Assembly (NCBI RefSeq): GCF_035046485.1
Contig: NC_085137.1
Span: forward strand, 131,630,703 to 131,694,702
Reading direction: 5' to 3'
DNA: 64,000 nucleotides
Origin: Aedes albopictus
Taxonomy: Eukaryota; Arthropoda; Insecta; Diptera; Culicidae
The notes under the pieces are model-generated. The model was not told where the DNA came from, made no database searches, and saw only the letters and a program-made list of their open reading frames with translations. Below are positions 45,201 to 57,850 of the stretch, in pieces. The first letter of the stretch is position 1, and every line of letters starts with the position of its first letter. Position numbers and translations under genes: made by a program.

Positions 45201-45466
45201 TAGATTTGTATCTAGATTATTTTAGTTTTTTTTTGTGAAATTCACTGTGGCTTCATGGAGCTTTTTCAAGATATTTTCGACAAAAACCACCCTGGCTTCG
45301 TCATATCTCCATGAAAATTTCGGGTTTAACTTCGTCATATCTTCACCATAAGCAGAAACAATCTTGAACACACATATTATCAAATACATTTTTCTAAATT
45401 ACGAACAAAATTTTAAGAGAAAAGAAAAGAAAATAAACACTTCTTGCTTTATTCCAATCAAAATTA

Positions 45467-46835
45467 CCGTGGAGGGCCCATATTCTGCGCACCTAAGACT
45501 TTTTCATTTTCAATCAGCTGTAACAAATTCCAAATTGAACCGATTTGGCTGAATTTTTGACCGCACATAATTATTAGCTTTGTAAATAGGGGAAAAATAT
45601 AATTCTTATACAAAACACTCAATTTTTATGTAAAATCATGAAAATTCTAAAGTGTGTTTTTGTTCCTAATTCTGCGCACCCTTTTTTGGAATGTTCCTAA
45701 TTCTGCGCACATGGGAAAAACTCTAAAAAGATAACATATTGTAATGAGAACATGATTCATTGATTAAATTCAATTGAATTCTTCATTTCCAACTTATATA
45801 CAGCATTACGACCATATTGGAACTTTGCATGTCCTTAACATTGATACTACCTACATTGATTACTAAGCAAAGAGAATTTCAATCATAATACACAAAAGGA
45901 ATTTGTATCATTAGCATTATCGAATACTACTACGTAAAGTTTTTTAGTTATCCGCATATGCACATATTAGTAAAAATTACTTTCATTTCTAAAGGCAATA
46001 TAAACTTTTTTGCTATGACAAGGTGGCACAATCTTTGTATGGAAACTGAGACTTCTTTCTTGTCTAACTCTAGGGTTTCCACTGTTTAAGAAAATTCCAT
46101 GTAGACTCACATATATCGCATTTGACGAATGCTTGCATGAATACATAAAATTTCCGCCGAGGTTGATAGCAAATGTTTAAAACAAGTGGTTAGTCCGGTC
46201 GAACTATTAGATCAAAAATGCAAGAATCGTGTTAATTAGCCTTCGAAGTTTATAAACTAACTTGTTGAGACGTAATTAGATTCACCGGATTGCTAGAAAC
46301 ATAGAATATCCTAGTTATAACTATGGTGGCATTTATATGATGTTCGTTTATTAATTTAATGTTCAAAACTTAGTGTTGAAATATCTGCGCAGAATTAGGA
46401 CCACTATTTAATACCGGTTCCTAATTCTGCGTACCTAAGAAGAATAAGAAGATTAAGAAAGGAAGAAGAAAACTCAATTGTTTTTTGCCGATTCTGATTT
46501 CTCGAAGACAGCAGTACAGGATGCGCATGGAAAAGCAGACATTCTCTGCATTATTTATGTCGCAAAATGCTTCAGTTCATGAGGCAACTTTTTAGCAGCT
46601 TCGCTAACGGACACAAATTTCAGGCAATTTCCAGTACTTGCAACATCATTTTATTTTTTTATAAAATAACGGTCGTTGATTTGAAAAAATTTTCTTCACA
46701 AACTTTTTCATTACTATTGAAACAATATTCAAAAAATATATTTGAAGCTAATATTGACCTAGCGTCCGTGATTTTGTGGTATATTCGCGAAAGTGCGCCG
46801 AATTAGGGACTGCGCAGAATTAGGGCCGGTCACGG
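45467..46835. mobile_element. TA-flanked element with CCTAATTCTGCGCA motifs
   Basis: Ends CCGTGGAGGGCCCATATTCT and (reverse strand) CCGTGACCGGCCCTAATTCT are inverted repeats between TA dinucleotides (45465-45466, 46836-46837). The motif CCTAATTCTGCGCA(C) recurs close to both ends, direct on the left and inverted on the right, six or more times. The interior is AT-rich; a 79-codon frame at 46567-46806 lacks transposase motifs. Tc1/mariner-type by its TA duplication. Confidence 0.6.
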
Positions 46836-46837
46836 TA

Positions 46838-48730
46838 CATGGGATTTTTTACTTTGTTATTGTCGAATTTTGATAGAAATTCTTGAATAAAAACCCTTGT
46901 TAAGCTCTATGCTAAAACTGTTCGAAAAGCTTATACAAAAATTTGCTTAGATCATTCTTTAAACCTTATCAGCATATACTTTTTGAAAGATTTACAGAAT
47001 ACAATCTTAATTATTATCAAAAACTACCTCTCGAAAATCCTTCATTTCAGGAAGATCTTGATGGGCTCAGTCAGGGTTACCATTCCTCTTAAAAAGGGAT
47101 TATGTAAAAACTTTATTTAGGAATGTTCAGGAATTTGCGCGATACTCATGGAGGGATTATTTAGAAATACTTCCGGAAGCTACTACACAAATTTGCCAAA
47201 GTTTGGATAATTCCAGTGGAATTCTCACTCTTAAGATGTTTTCCTGAAAGTTTATTCAAAGTTCATTCCGATATTCTGGCAGAGAATTCTTTCAGGAATT
47301 CTGTCAAACATTTCTGGTCTTCTGGATATCCGTTCTCTATATATGAATCATAAATAGTTTCGTCAGATTCATTAATTACTGGTTTCTAGGTCTAGGCAGG
47401 TGTACCAAGAATTTTTCTAGTTATTCCAAAAAAGTTGTCTACACTTATTCAAGAAATTTCTTTTAGAAATAACTTAGAGATTCTTCCAGAAATGTGCCAA
47501 GGATCACCAATAACCAAAAACCCTTCAAAGTTTCCGTTCAAATTTCAAAATAAAAGCATTGAAGAAGTATGTTGAAATTTTCTCAAGAGATTTGGTCACC
47601 AATTCTCCTCTAAGATCTGTCAGAATCAACTTCATGAGTTTTGCATGAAACTTATTCTGAAGGTGCAAGCAATGTACTATATATTTAATCAGAATTTCTA
47701 AAAGATGTTCACATTGGTCTAGTTCTAGTTGACCTTTTTTTCAATAAATTATTATAGTTTCAATGAAAATTGACTCCAAAAATCTGCAATAATAATGGAT
47801 ATCTGTGCAACTCCATCCACGATTGTGTTCATGCTATGCTATGCTAATTTCAATAAAAATTGACTCCAATATTATTAGATAATACCAGTTTTTTAGGTTA
47901 AATGGAATTCCCTGAAAAATACGGGTTTTCCAGGGTTTTTCCAGGGAGGACAACCAGGACAGCGTGTCAGTTATTTTAGGGTTTCCAAGTTAGTAAAAAA
48001 GGAGCGAAACGCTAAAGTCTTTGGAATTGGCTTAACCTTTTGGGGCCGCATTGTTTCGTCGGATTTTTAAGGTCTTCCATATTATAAAAAAAATCAAAAA
48101 ACTTACGCAGAGTAGTTTAAATGTGAATGCACAAAAAACGATCCCCCAGTTATGATAATTTGTATTATTTTACGATTGATGAGTGATTTCATGTTATAGA
48201 AACACTCCAAAACTAAAAGCTAAGATATTATGACTTATTTTGCCATAAAGCACCCAAATTCATGATTCTGGAATTCTTGCATTATGATGTAATGACCCAA
48301 TTTGTCACTTTTTGCCACTTTTGCCGATAAGTGTTATGTCTTGTCTCATTTCACGTCTCGTGTGTGAATAAAATTGAGCTAATAGATGATAAATGTTAGA
48401 TGAACAATGTTCATCAATGAGGCTTATAGTTTCATAAGTTTAGGTCATAGTTCTAGAGTACACGCATCATGATTCCATGACACACATTATTCCCCTTCAG
48501 CACTAAATATAGACAACAAAACGTGTTGAGTCATGAAATCACGACCTTTTACTTGCTGCATTTTCATAACGTAAGACCACACGTTTATCGAATATTCAAA
48601 ACTTGTTGTACCAGTTTCGGGTTTCAGATTATTTTTTGCTCGTGCACAAGATCTAAAAAAAATGAGAAGAATCCGATGTTCATGTCGTTCGTCATAAAAT
48701 ATTCAGTAGACCAAATTCTAAGTTGTTTCA
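46838..48730. other. Spacer with decayed minisatellite
   Basis: About 47190-47560 has loose GAATTC/TTCCAGAAA periodicity. Around 47757 and 47848 a 21-nt block (TTTCAATGAAAATTGACTCC) is tandemly repeated 90 bp apart with one change. About 48420-48550 matches the dispersed repeat at 4040-4230. No gene supported. Confidence 0.45.
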
Positions 48731-48734
48731 AAAT

Positions 48735-50545
48735 CAGTTCAGGGGGCACACCCAACCTTCCCGAGGGTCGCAGTTTGGTGATAACTGAGTTAGAAACTTG
48801 CAAGGATAGAAGCTCAATGTCGCCATTGAAATAAGCAGCAAGTAACGATTCATCCTTTCAGCCTTTCAGAGAAATCACCACATCATCTGCAAGTTGTCTT
48901 AACGTGCGCTGTCCTTCCAGATCTTTCACGTAGAAATTATAAAACAAGGGACTTAAACGTGAGCCTTGGGTAGACCCATATATCTAATTTTGGAAAATGT
49001 CAGTTGTCCGAGATTGAAGTTTATATGTTTTTCTGACAACAAACTATACAAGAAATTATTTAAGAGTCCGGGTAGTCCACTATTGTGCAGTTTTTCTGAC
49101 AATATTTCTTTGGAAACTGAATCAAAAGCGCCCTTAATATCCATGAAAGCTGAAGCCTCCTTTGCTCCTTTTCCGCAAAGGCCAGTTGAATATCTGTTGA
49201 AAGCAACGCCAGACAGTCGTTTGTTCCTTTGCCCTTGCGAAACCCGAATTGTGTATTTGAAAGCAAGTTAACCCAATGGTCGAGTCGCGATAGGATCATT
49301 TTTTCCAACAATTTCCTTAAACATGATAACATAGCAATTGGGCGGTATGAATTATGATCAGACGCTGGTTTACCAGGCTTTTGAATAGCTATTACTTTGA
49401 CCTGTCTCCATTCTGGCGGAACAATCTTGGTCTCCATGCATGAGTTGAACAGGTCTAGTAATCGTATTTTCCGCGATATCTGGGAGATTCTGAAGAAGAC
49501 TAAACTTGATCATATCGCATCCCGGAGCAGAATTGTTTGTAGAAAGAAAAGCAATAGAGAACTCCAGTATGGAGAATGGTCTGTCCAGAGAATCGACTCT
49601 TGAGGAAGTTTCACAAGAGGGCGATTTAACTGGAATGGAGTCTGGGCAGACCTTTTTTTTTGCGAAGTTCAATATCCAACGGTTGGATTATTCGGCACTC
49701 TTTTTAGAAGATGAGCCTTTTCACATGTTGCTAGCCACTCTCTAAAGCGTTGTAATTGATGTTTCTCCTAAAAGACCCTCAATGAAGTGTCGTCTATAAC
49801 AACGCTTTTTCGCTTTCAGCAAGTTTTTCAGCTGTCTTTCGAGTTAAGCGTAGATCTGAGGTGTCATTCCTACGAAAAGTTTTGAAGGCATCAGATTCTT
49901 TTAAGATACAACTGGTGGCAATCATCATTTCCATTCATTTCATAAATAATAAATGGTGGCAATCATCATTCTAGCCTAGTGAGGATGGTTTCCTTTCGAT
50001 GTTTGCTCTTGTAAATCAGTTCAGACAGGATAGTTATCTATCCATACAAGGTGAGATGGGATCGAATGAAATAACTCTAAAGGATACCGCTGCTGCATAT
50101 TGTTGCCAATCGATATTCCAGGTGAGGTCAAAAGAAACCTGAATTGGTTGGTCTGACTTTTCGCTGTTATGTTTGTCGGTGATTATAATGGGCAAGTGAT
50201 CACTACCTCGAGGATCTTCAATCACCTTCCACGAGCAATCGAATGATAGTGAACTTGATCCCAGAGAAAGATCAAGGCCATCAGACGCAATACGTGCTAC
50301 TTCATCTGTCTTCAAAACATTCAAAGTAAAATCGTCGCACAAATCATAGAAAATAGCCGCTCTGTGATCGTCATATGGTTCGCCCTGCCCAGTACCATGT
50401 GGGTTCATATCACTCAGAATTAAAACTGGCTGTGATAATAGAGAAACTGCATTCCAAAGATGACGGCAGTTAATTGTAATTCCTGAAGGAATGCAAACAG
50501 AAGCTAAGTAAAGATCATTCCCTTTACGTTCATTTGGCAAGCCTA
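48735..50545 (-). pseudogene. I-group non-LTR retrotransposon, frameshifted ORF2
   Basis: Minus-strand fragments, in gene order, make a broken ORF2. The first (50540-50034) is an endonuclease C-terminal half with LILSDMNPHGTG, DDHRAAIFYDLCDDF and the diagnostic GSDHLPIII. Next comes a linker with several frame breaks (50030-49680). The RT follows (49672-48953), with SAPGCDMIKFSLLQNLP, PPEWRQVKVIAIQKPGKP, NSYRPIAMLSCLRKLLEKM, FGFRKGKGTNDCL and DIKGAFDSVSKE. A frameshift falls at the QGS-LSP motif; in the shifted frame YNFYVKDLEGQRTLRQLADD preserves the catalytic pair (LADDVV). The 5' end and the C-terminus are missing. The I/R1-like clade is inferred from the SDHLPI and PEWR signatures. Dead copy. 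Confidence 0.8.
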
Positions 50546-51009
50546 ATTTTCATGACAGGATGAATCGGAATGGGATTTTAACAAAATAAGTAACCGTTTT
50601 TGATCCCCAAGAGAACTCTCCAAGGTGAGTACCATAATGTCTCACAATGTTCATTTCGATCCTAGGGTCACCAGGTCTTTACTGCAGCACGAAACTGAGT
50701 AATCAGGAACTTAAGTGAATTTTATTTTAAAACCGTGTTAATCAATCAAATCAAATCAATCAAACACACCAATTCTAAGTTTTTTTTTTTTTAATTTTCA
50801 GGAACTTTTTGGCTAAGGCTCTAATTAAAGGTAAAGCTAGAGTCAAAACAACAAATCGATGATGCAATTTGTTTGTGTCGAGTATAAGGAATGCTTATGC
50901 AAAATCTGTGTCGAATAAAAACACGAAAATGAAATTCAAGAAATAATATCGTCATTTCCAGTGGAACCACTCAGAATCGAAAAATCGAACTTTCGGGGTT
51001 CCAACGCGC
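50546..51009. other. Spacer, nothing seen
   Basis: Includes AATCAATCAAATCAAATC simple repeats near 50740 and a run of T near 50780. No gene or element end was identified. Confidence 0.4.
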
Positions 51010-51710
51010 ACACCTATAGAGATGTATGCACACACGATTCTGGGAGCTCCCCACTTTTCCACCCACCACTATATCACGTCTTCATTCGTCGAAACTCTAT
51101 CTAGAGATGATCGTGGCTGCGATACGCCTCGACGATTTCACGATTCACTTCGGCTCTGGGTTGGTGTGTTTTGGTGGATGATTCTTGCGTTTTGCTTTTC
51201 TTGTTTACTCCACCACTCACTTCCCACACCTGCCTGCTGGGGCGCACTTCCCCGGGGTTCCCCTTCCGTTTCCGTTGAATTCGACTCGAACTCCCCAACA
51301 CTCTCTGACTGGCGCTCGAGCTCGAATACAATATTTAACGCACTTTGCTCGCACCACCTCACCGGTATACTCACACTCGTTCACACACTGGTAATCTTCG
51401 CGTTGCAGTTGTTGCTTCTTGTTTTAATTATTTTCAGATTTTTTTTCTTTTCGTTATGTTTTACGCTTTTCACTCTAATTCTGCTGATTTCTTCGTTTTT
51501 TTTTATTTCTTATATGCTTAATTTTTCACTTCACTGCTGCTTTCTGTGCGGCTTCTGAAAATTTATAGTAATAGAAAGAATTTAAATTACACTCTTCGGG
51601 GAGAACCACGTTGCCGCTACTACCGTAGCCGCCGTCAGTTTGTGAGTTGCTCTCTAGCCTAGCCTAGTCAGTGTCTAAGAAGCAACGGGGCTCAAACCGA
51701 CTGACGATGG
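51010..51710 (-). promoter_or_regulatory. Minus-strand 5' UTR / promoter island
   Basis: Read on the minus strand, an arthropod initiator TCAGTC (51699-51704, start at about 51702) is followed by AGAC about 27 nt downstream, close to but not exactly at the DPE position. The leader then shows GCAGTGAAGTGAAAA, GAGTGAAAAGCG and GAAGTGAATCGTGAAATCG words, which are typical of insect 5' UTRs. Possible donors are GGAA|GTGAGT (near 51223) and ATAG|GTGTGC (near 51013). A plus-strand frame of 178 codons (51022-51558) is judged a shadow. No start codon is assigned. Confidence 0.45.
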
Positions 51711-52010
51711 GAGCAGGAGGAGGAGAAAGAACAGTAAACTACACACAAGCTGCTGCTCCCAGTTGGGGGCGCAGTGGTCCAGAGGGAAGGTTTTCTAGGA
51801 TCATAAATGTTTCCGAACAAGATAGGACATTTAATAAAGTAGGTAAATTTCATAATGTTCACCGGAAGTACCGATATACAAACAAAAAAGGCTATTTCTA
51901 ACTTGTTGCATTTAACAGACTGGATTGTGATTTCAACCAATTATTTGGTTTGTACTAAACGGGTATGAAGATTAGAATCAAACAATAATTTGTTTGAAAC
52001 AAACTTTAAA
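51711..52010. other. Upstream of the 51.7 kb island, nothing firm
   Basis: Contains GGAGCAGGAGGAGGAG and a Sp1-like GGGGGCG near 51766, compatible with proximal promoter sequence, then AT-rich spacer. Confidence 0.3.
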
Positions 52011-52533
52011 CACAGACAAACCGACAAACTACACAAATCACAATCATCGCACGATTTAACGGTCATTTTGAAAATACAGTGTGGTTCGGAATGTGCTCGC
52101 ATGTGTCATGGTGGCTCTGCTGTACCTACATCACCTCTCAATTTTGGAGAGAAATGAACGCGACGCCGATCAATGTTTACAAAAAATAACTCCATCATGA
52201 ACCTTCATTCATAGGCTAGAGGAACTGGTTCACCTAGCGTGAATGAGGATGAAGCATCTGTCAAAGAAAAAGTAGATCTTCATATAAAAAAATGCTAAAA
52301 GTGACAGATGCTTCATCCTCATTCACGCTAAGTGAACCAGTTCCTCTAGCCTATGTTTTATGAATGGATGACGCCACGGGAGAGTTGTCACCTGCAAAAT
52401 TGTTACATCGAGCCGAGGGAAACAACACCTGCAAATGAATGCTTCGGATTGAGCATTATAGAGGGTGCTAGTGAAATGCCAAATGATGTTTTTGAAGCAA
52501 TTTTCTTCCAAGTAATATGTCTGTTTGTCTGTG
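52011..52533 (+). mobile_element. CACAGACAAACAG MITE, copy A (interrupted)
   Basis: Begins CACAGACAAACCGACA and ends TATGTCTGTTTGTCTGTG. About 380 bp remain after removing a nested fold-back element (52213-52352). No matching direct repeat is present at its two sides; its left flank ACAAACTTTAAA is the same as that of copy D. Internal landmarks shared by all copies are CGCACGATTTAACGGTCATT, TCATGGTGGC and GGGTGCTAGTGA. Confidence 0.8.
52213..52352. mobile_element. 140-bp fold-back element inside MITE copy A
   Basis: Arms of about 50 bp starting AGGCTAGAGGAACTGGTTCA are inverted around a 40-bp AT-rich centre. AT is present on both sides, and removing the insert restores the MITE sequence CATTCATGTTTTATG. 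Confidence 0.75.
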
Positions 52534-52539
52534 AGCAAA

Positions 52540-54600
52540 CTTAACTGGTTGGAAAGAATTCCCAAAGGAATCGGAAGAGTTGCGGAAGAAATTCCTGACA
52601 GAAATCCAGAAAAAGTTCCCGTAGGAATTCTTGAAGGAATTCCCGGAAGAATTCCGGGAGGAGATCCCGAAAAAATCATGGAGAAATTCCGGAAGAAGTA
52701 CCCGGTGGAATTACCGTAGGAATCCCGGAAAGAAATCTTTAAGCAATCCCAGGAGTAGTTCCTGAAAGAATTTCGGAAGGAGTTCCTGGAAGGATCCCAG
52801 AGAAGATTTTGGAGGAATACTGAAAGAAGGTCTCGTCAGGGTTGTTGTGGGATTTTTGGAAAGATCTGAATCCCTGAAGGAACTGAAGGAGGAATCTCGC
52901 ATGGAGCTCCTGGAAGGAATCCCTGGCGAAATTTTAGAAGGCGTTTCTGAAGGAATCTCGGAAAGAACTCCTGAAGCAATCCTCGAAAGAACTCCTAGAG
53001 AAATGTCGGGTGAAATTTCTGGAATTCGCAGGAATTCTTTCTGGAAGTCCAGGAAAACTTCTAGACATTCCAAAGGAAACTATTGGGAGAATCTCGGATG
53101 AAATTCCTGGCGAAATCCCGAAACTCATTATTAAATCCCAGAAGAAATTGATTGAATTCCCCCGAAGGAATTTTTGAAGGAATCCTGGAAGGAATTTCTG
53201 GAGGAATCTCAGACGAAAGCTTTTTTTTATCTGTATTAACGAGATTTTTAGCCCTAGGCTAGTTCATCTCGGGAACCACGCTTTACTTCCCTTCCGAAGG
53301 AAGAACTCACATTTTGCAGTTTGTCGGGAGTGGGATTCGATCCCAGGTCCTCGGCGTGATAGTCATGTGTTCTAACCATCACACCAGGTCCGCTCCTCTC
53401 AGACGAAAGCTTTTAAGAATCTCAGAATGGATCCCAGAGGGAATTTCTGAAGAAACCCCAAAAAGAATTTCAGATAGAGCTCCCTGATGATTCCCAGAAG
53501 GAAATCTTAGAGGGATGCGAAAATAAATTTGTGGAGAAACTACGGCCGTATACGGATAAATACCCTGGAGGAATCTCAGGGGTATTCCTAGAAAGAATTC
53601 CTGAATGAACTCGAAATATGTAGATAAATTTCGGAAGGAATTTTGACGGAATCAAGGGACTCCTGAAGTAATCTTCAATCTTAACATGTATTCTTTAAGA
53701 AATCCCAGAAAGGATATTTGAAAGAATCATGTTAGAACTTCCTCAAGGAAGCCTGGTAACAGCTCTTGAAGGAACTCCAGACGGAACCTCTAAGAATCTC
53801 AGAAGAGACTTCTGGAAACCCCCAAAGGGAACTTCTGAAGGAATTTTAAATAAACCCCTGGAAGAATCTCATCAAACACTCCCTGGGAATCCCAGAAGAA
53901 ACTTATGTGAAAGTCCTGAAACAAATTTGTGGAGAAACCTCGAAGGATTTCTTGGAGGTATCCCGGATGGAATTCCTGTAGATCCCAGAAAGACCTCCTG
54001 TAGAGGTGTCACCGTGCCGTCATCAAGTCATAAATCAGCACACTTTCCCACGCTCGCGATGTATCTCCTGGAGGAATTCTTTACAAATCTGCTGAAGGAG
54101 TTCTTTGAAAAAATGTTGGAGGAATTCCTTAAGAATGTCCTAGATGCAGTTTATAAGAGGCTCATAGTCGAATTCCATACACAACTTCTGGTGTAATTCC
54201 ATAAGGTATCCCATAAAAAAACTCCTGCAGGAATTCAGTAACAAAACTCCTGAAAGATTTATATTACAAACATCTGAAACAATTTCAGAATGAACTTACG
54301 GAAGAATTGCTAAATAATGTGCAGATACAATTTAACAGAAGCAATTCCTGGAGGGATCACAAAAGTTCTTGGAGGAATAACGTAAACTTTTTTTGGAGGA
54401 ATCCCGGAAGGAATTCTTGGAGGAATCTCCAATAAAGTTTCTGGAAGAATCCTGAAGGAATTCCAAAAGGTATCCTTGGAAAGTATTGCTAAAAGAATGT
54501 CGCGATTAATTGCTTGAGCAATCTACAATCTAGGAAAGATCTTTTAACTCTAGTAGGATGTTGAGGTCAATATGACTCAGACAAGCTCGCTGACCGTGCA
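52540..54600. repeat. 12-bp GAATTCC minisatellite, block 5
   Basis: Units such as GGAATTCCCGGAAGAA and AATCTCGGAAGGAATTCC with a 12-bp step. It hosts the SINE at 53225-53397. About 54000-54060 is a short unique interruption containing ACCGTGCCGTCATC, a relic of a CACAGACAAACAG MITE. Frames of 60-155 codons are by-products. Confidence 0.75.
53225..53397 (-). mobile_element. tRNA-derived SINE, copy 2 (Feilai-like)
   Basis: Reverse-complement copy of the 44181-44356 SINE, with head AGGAGCGGACCTGG at 53397 and tail TACAGATAAAAAAAA at 53225. The 17-bp duplication CTCAGACGAAAGCTTTT flanks it (53208-53224, 53398-53414). The B-box is intact as GATCGAATCC on the minus strand. The insertion is in minisatellite. 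Confidence 0.87.
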
Positions 54601-54614
54601 CTACGCTATTGTGC

Positions 54615-54984
54615 CACAGACAAACAGACATACTACTTAGAAGAAAATTGCTTCAAAAACATCGTTTGGCATCTCACTAGCACCCTCTATAATGCTCAAT
54701 CCGAAGCATTCATTTGCAGGTGTTGTTTCCCTCGGCTCGATGTAATAATTTTGCAGATGACGACTCCCCCGTGCCGTCATCCATTCATAAAACATGAATG
54801 AAGGTTCATGATTGAGTCATTTTATGTAAACATTGATCGGCGTCGCGTTCATTTCTCAGCAAAATTGAGGCACAGCAGCGCCACCATGACAGATGCGAGC
54901 ATAGTCCGAACCACAGTTTATTTTCAAAATGACCGTTAAATCGTGCGATGATTGTGATTTGAGTAGTATGTCTGTTTGTCTGTG
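54615..54984 (-). mobile_element. CACAGACAAACAG MITE, copy B
   Basis: A complete 370-bp copy in minus orientation with intact ends. The 7-bp direct repeat ATTGTGC flanks it (54608-54614, 54985-54991). Non-coding. Confidence 0.87.
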
Positions 54985-55009
54985 ATTGTGCTGCACCTAG
55001 CTTAACATC

Positions 55010-56180
55010 CTAGGAGGGTTAAAGGAATCGTGGGATAAATCTGGGGTAATCTCGGGAGAAAATCATCGAGGAATTCCAGGAGGAGCTATAGGAGCAACTT
55101 ATCATGTATTTCCTAGAGGAATTCTTGAAAGAGATCCTGGAGAATTTCTAGAAGGAGAAATTCTGGGAAAAAATCCAGGGGGGGGTCCCGGATAGATTTC
55201 CTGGAGAAATTTGGCAGAAATCTGTTCCTTCTAGATTCCTAGAAAAATCACAAAAGGTACGCCTAGAAGAATTCAGGGATGTATATCCTGGAGGAATCTC
55301 AGAGAGAGCTATTGGGAAAATCTCAGAAAGAATTCTTGATGAATCACTGAAGGAACTTCTGAGTAAATCTTAGACAGAATTAAACAAAAACTCCTGGAGG
55401 AATCCCAAACAAAATGTTTGTTTAATCTTAGAAGAACCTTCTGAAGAATCCCTGAAGGCACTCCGTTAATACACTGCGAAGGAAGCTCTGGAAGAATCCT
55501 CAAAATGTCAAAATGAGGAATTTTTGAAGAAGCTCCTTGAGTAATCCTAGCAGGGAATTCTGAAATAATGTCAGTAGGGACATCTACAGTACTCCAAGAT
55601 GAAATTCTCGGAGGAATGCTAGCAACAGCTCCTGAAGGAATCGCTGAAGGAATATCTGAAAAGAATTCCTGGAGAAATCCTAGAAGAAAATACTGGACAA
55701 GTGTTGTATCCAATTCTTGAGAAAATACCGGAAGAAACTCTTGGAGGATTCTTGAAAAAAAATCTTGAAGGAAACTTGAGATTCCCTAAGAAAGAAATCA
55801 TTCTGTGATTTCTCATTACTCCAAGAATTCCTTCTGGAATATCTTGAGCAGCCCCTTCGAAGATTTCTTAAGGAGCTTCTTCTGGGTTTTTTTAATTCAT
55901 TCTTTGAGATTTACTCATTTCTTTCTGTGATTCCTCCAGATGTTTCTTTTGGGATTCCTCTCAGAGTTTTTTTTTTCTGAGATTCCTGCAGGATCTTTTT
56001 TCTTTGATTGATCAGGAGTTCCATCTAAGAAATGAGTTCCTTCTCACATTCTCACTTCTGGAAGTTCCTTCTGAGACTCATCAAAAAGTTATTTTTCCTT
56101 CTTCTGCAATTCTTTGAGGAACTCTTTTTGAAATTTCTTCAGAAGATCCTTCCAGGACTTCTAAGACTTGATCCAAAGTA
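55010..56180. repeat. 12-bp GAATTCC minisatellite, block 6
   Basis: Same family as its neighbours; the first part reads GGAGGAATCTC and the last 350 bp change to TTCCTTCTG/TTCTTCTG units of the opposite strand. An internal orientation change lies near 55800. A 134-codon minus-strand frame (55309-55713) follows the period. Confidence 0.7.
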
Positions 56181-56387
56181 TTTGACGGGAACTCGGGATT
56201 TCTGGGTCCGTGATTTATACGAGGCACGGGACTTTCGGTAAGTTAGTGGCAATCTGGATATCAATCATCCTGAAATTGCCTCAGCATATAGTATCTGACC
56301 AGCCTCGAATCATAAAACGTGATGACATTGAAGCAGTGATTTTGGAACTGGTTTCCCGTGGGACCAAAACACTTTAAGATATCTTAG

Positions 56388-56745
56388 TACAGACAAACAG
56401 ACATACCACTCAAATCGGAATCATCGCACGATTTAACGGTCATTTCGAAAATATACTGTGCTCGCATGTGTCATGGTGGCGCTGCTGTGCCTCAATTTTG
56501 CAGAAAAATGAACGCGACGCCGATCAATGTTTACATAAAATGACTCAATCATGAACCTTCATTCATGTTTTATGAATGGATGACGCCACGGGGGAGTCGT
56601 CACCTGCTAAATTTTCACATCGAGCCGAGGGAAACAACACCTGCAAATGAATACTTCGGATTGAGCATTATAGAGGGTGCTAGTGAGATGCCAAACGATG
56701 TTTTTGAAGCAATTTTCTTCTAAGTAATATGTCTATTTGTCTGTG
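56388..56745 (+). mobile_element. CACAGACAAACAG MITE, copy C
   Basis: Complete copy with the first base changed (TACAGAC). It is flanked by ATCTTAG on both sides (56381-56387, 56746-56752), a 7-bp duplication. Internal landmarks are as in the other copies. Confidence 0.85.
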
Positions 56746-56752
56746 ATCTTAG

Positions 56753-57850
56753 TTCCATCAATGTGGATATCAAATGGTATGAGGACAAGTTCCCGGAAAT
56801 ACGGTTTTAAATACTATAAACCACGATGATCAGACCGGTCCAACAGAGTTATTTTCTTGAAAGATAATAAACTTCTGAGTTGAATAAACCAAGCATCTCT
56901 AAAATCGATGTCAATTTGTAGGAGATATGATCATTTTAATTTCTTGGGCGATACTTTTAAGGAATATGTATCAGCACATTTGACGAACATGTGGTGGAAT
57001 TCTTCGAAAAATTTCTGAATGAATGCATATGAAGTACTTGAAGAAATCCTCAATTGATTTCCAGACAAGTTTTTACGCTTTTTATAGAATTTCTGACCTA
57101 ATTCGAAGCAACTGTAAGCAGGGTTTTTTTTCTCTAAAAATATAAGGTTTAAGGAGTTATCATTGATATCATCGTCATTATTGAAATTTCAATAGCAGTT
57201 TTTTAATTCAAACGCTAATATTTGCACTGAAAATGTATTCACTGTAAACCATTTTCCATCTGGCATAGGTGAATAACATTTTTACTACAAACATTTGTAT
57301 TTTGATGGAGCAAACTGCTTCCGAAATGGAATCTGATGAGGATAATGTCAAAAGTGGATTGCTAGATGAAGCCAAAATGCTTTCCAAAACATAAATTCAT
57401 GTTAAATATATTGAATGTGATCTAACAGAGTCCTTGTCGAATTTCATGGAACAAATTCGGATGAAAAAGAAGGAATGGGTTTCTCATATTCTCGTGGAAC
57501 AATCTTTAGAGCTACCCTCGATGGAATTCTTGGAGCAAATACTGAAGCTTTAAGAGCAAAAACTTGGCTTTTGAAAGCTTATCTCAATTTGCTTGTAATA
57601 CATATTTTGCGAAGGAGATTCTGGCGAAATCGATAAGATAAGCAAAAATCGTGAACAGAACTCAGAAGCTGTTTTAAAAACAGTCCTAGCGTTTACCTGA
57701 GTTCTGTCGAAAAGTATGACAATATGGAAAGAACTGCATTTGTAATGAGCAGAGAAGAAACTTAACACGATCGAAATGAAACCAATCTAGAGTGCAATGC
57801 TACAATGAACCTCAACTATGGGCAATGATTTGTCCAGGAGTCCATCTAGA
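56753..57850. other. Spacer, no gene recognised
   Basis: AT-rich sequence with a 72-codon minus-strand frame at 57550-57768 that has no motif. Some GAAATT/GGAGCAAAT periodicity near 57430-57550 suggests decayed minisatellite. Confidence 0.4.

Noticed and set aside
45467..46835. Transposase in the 79-codon frame 46567-46806
   Set aside because: No DDE/DDD pattern or helix-turn-helix; length far below any transposase.
51022..51558. 178-codon plus-strand protein
   Set aside because: Hydrophobic low-complexity C-terminus is the complement of an A-rich minus-strand leader; no domain.
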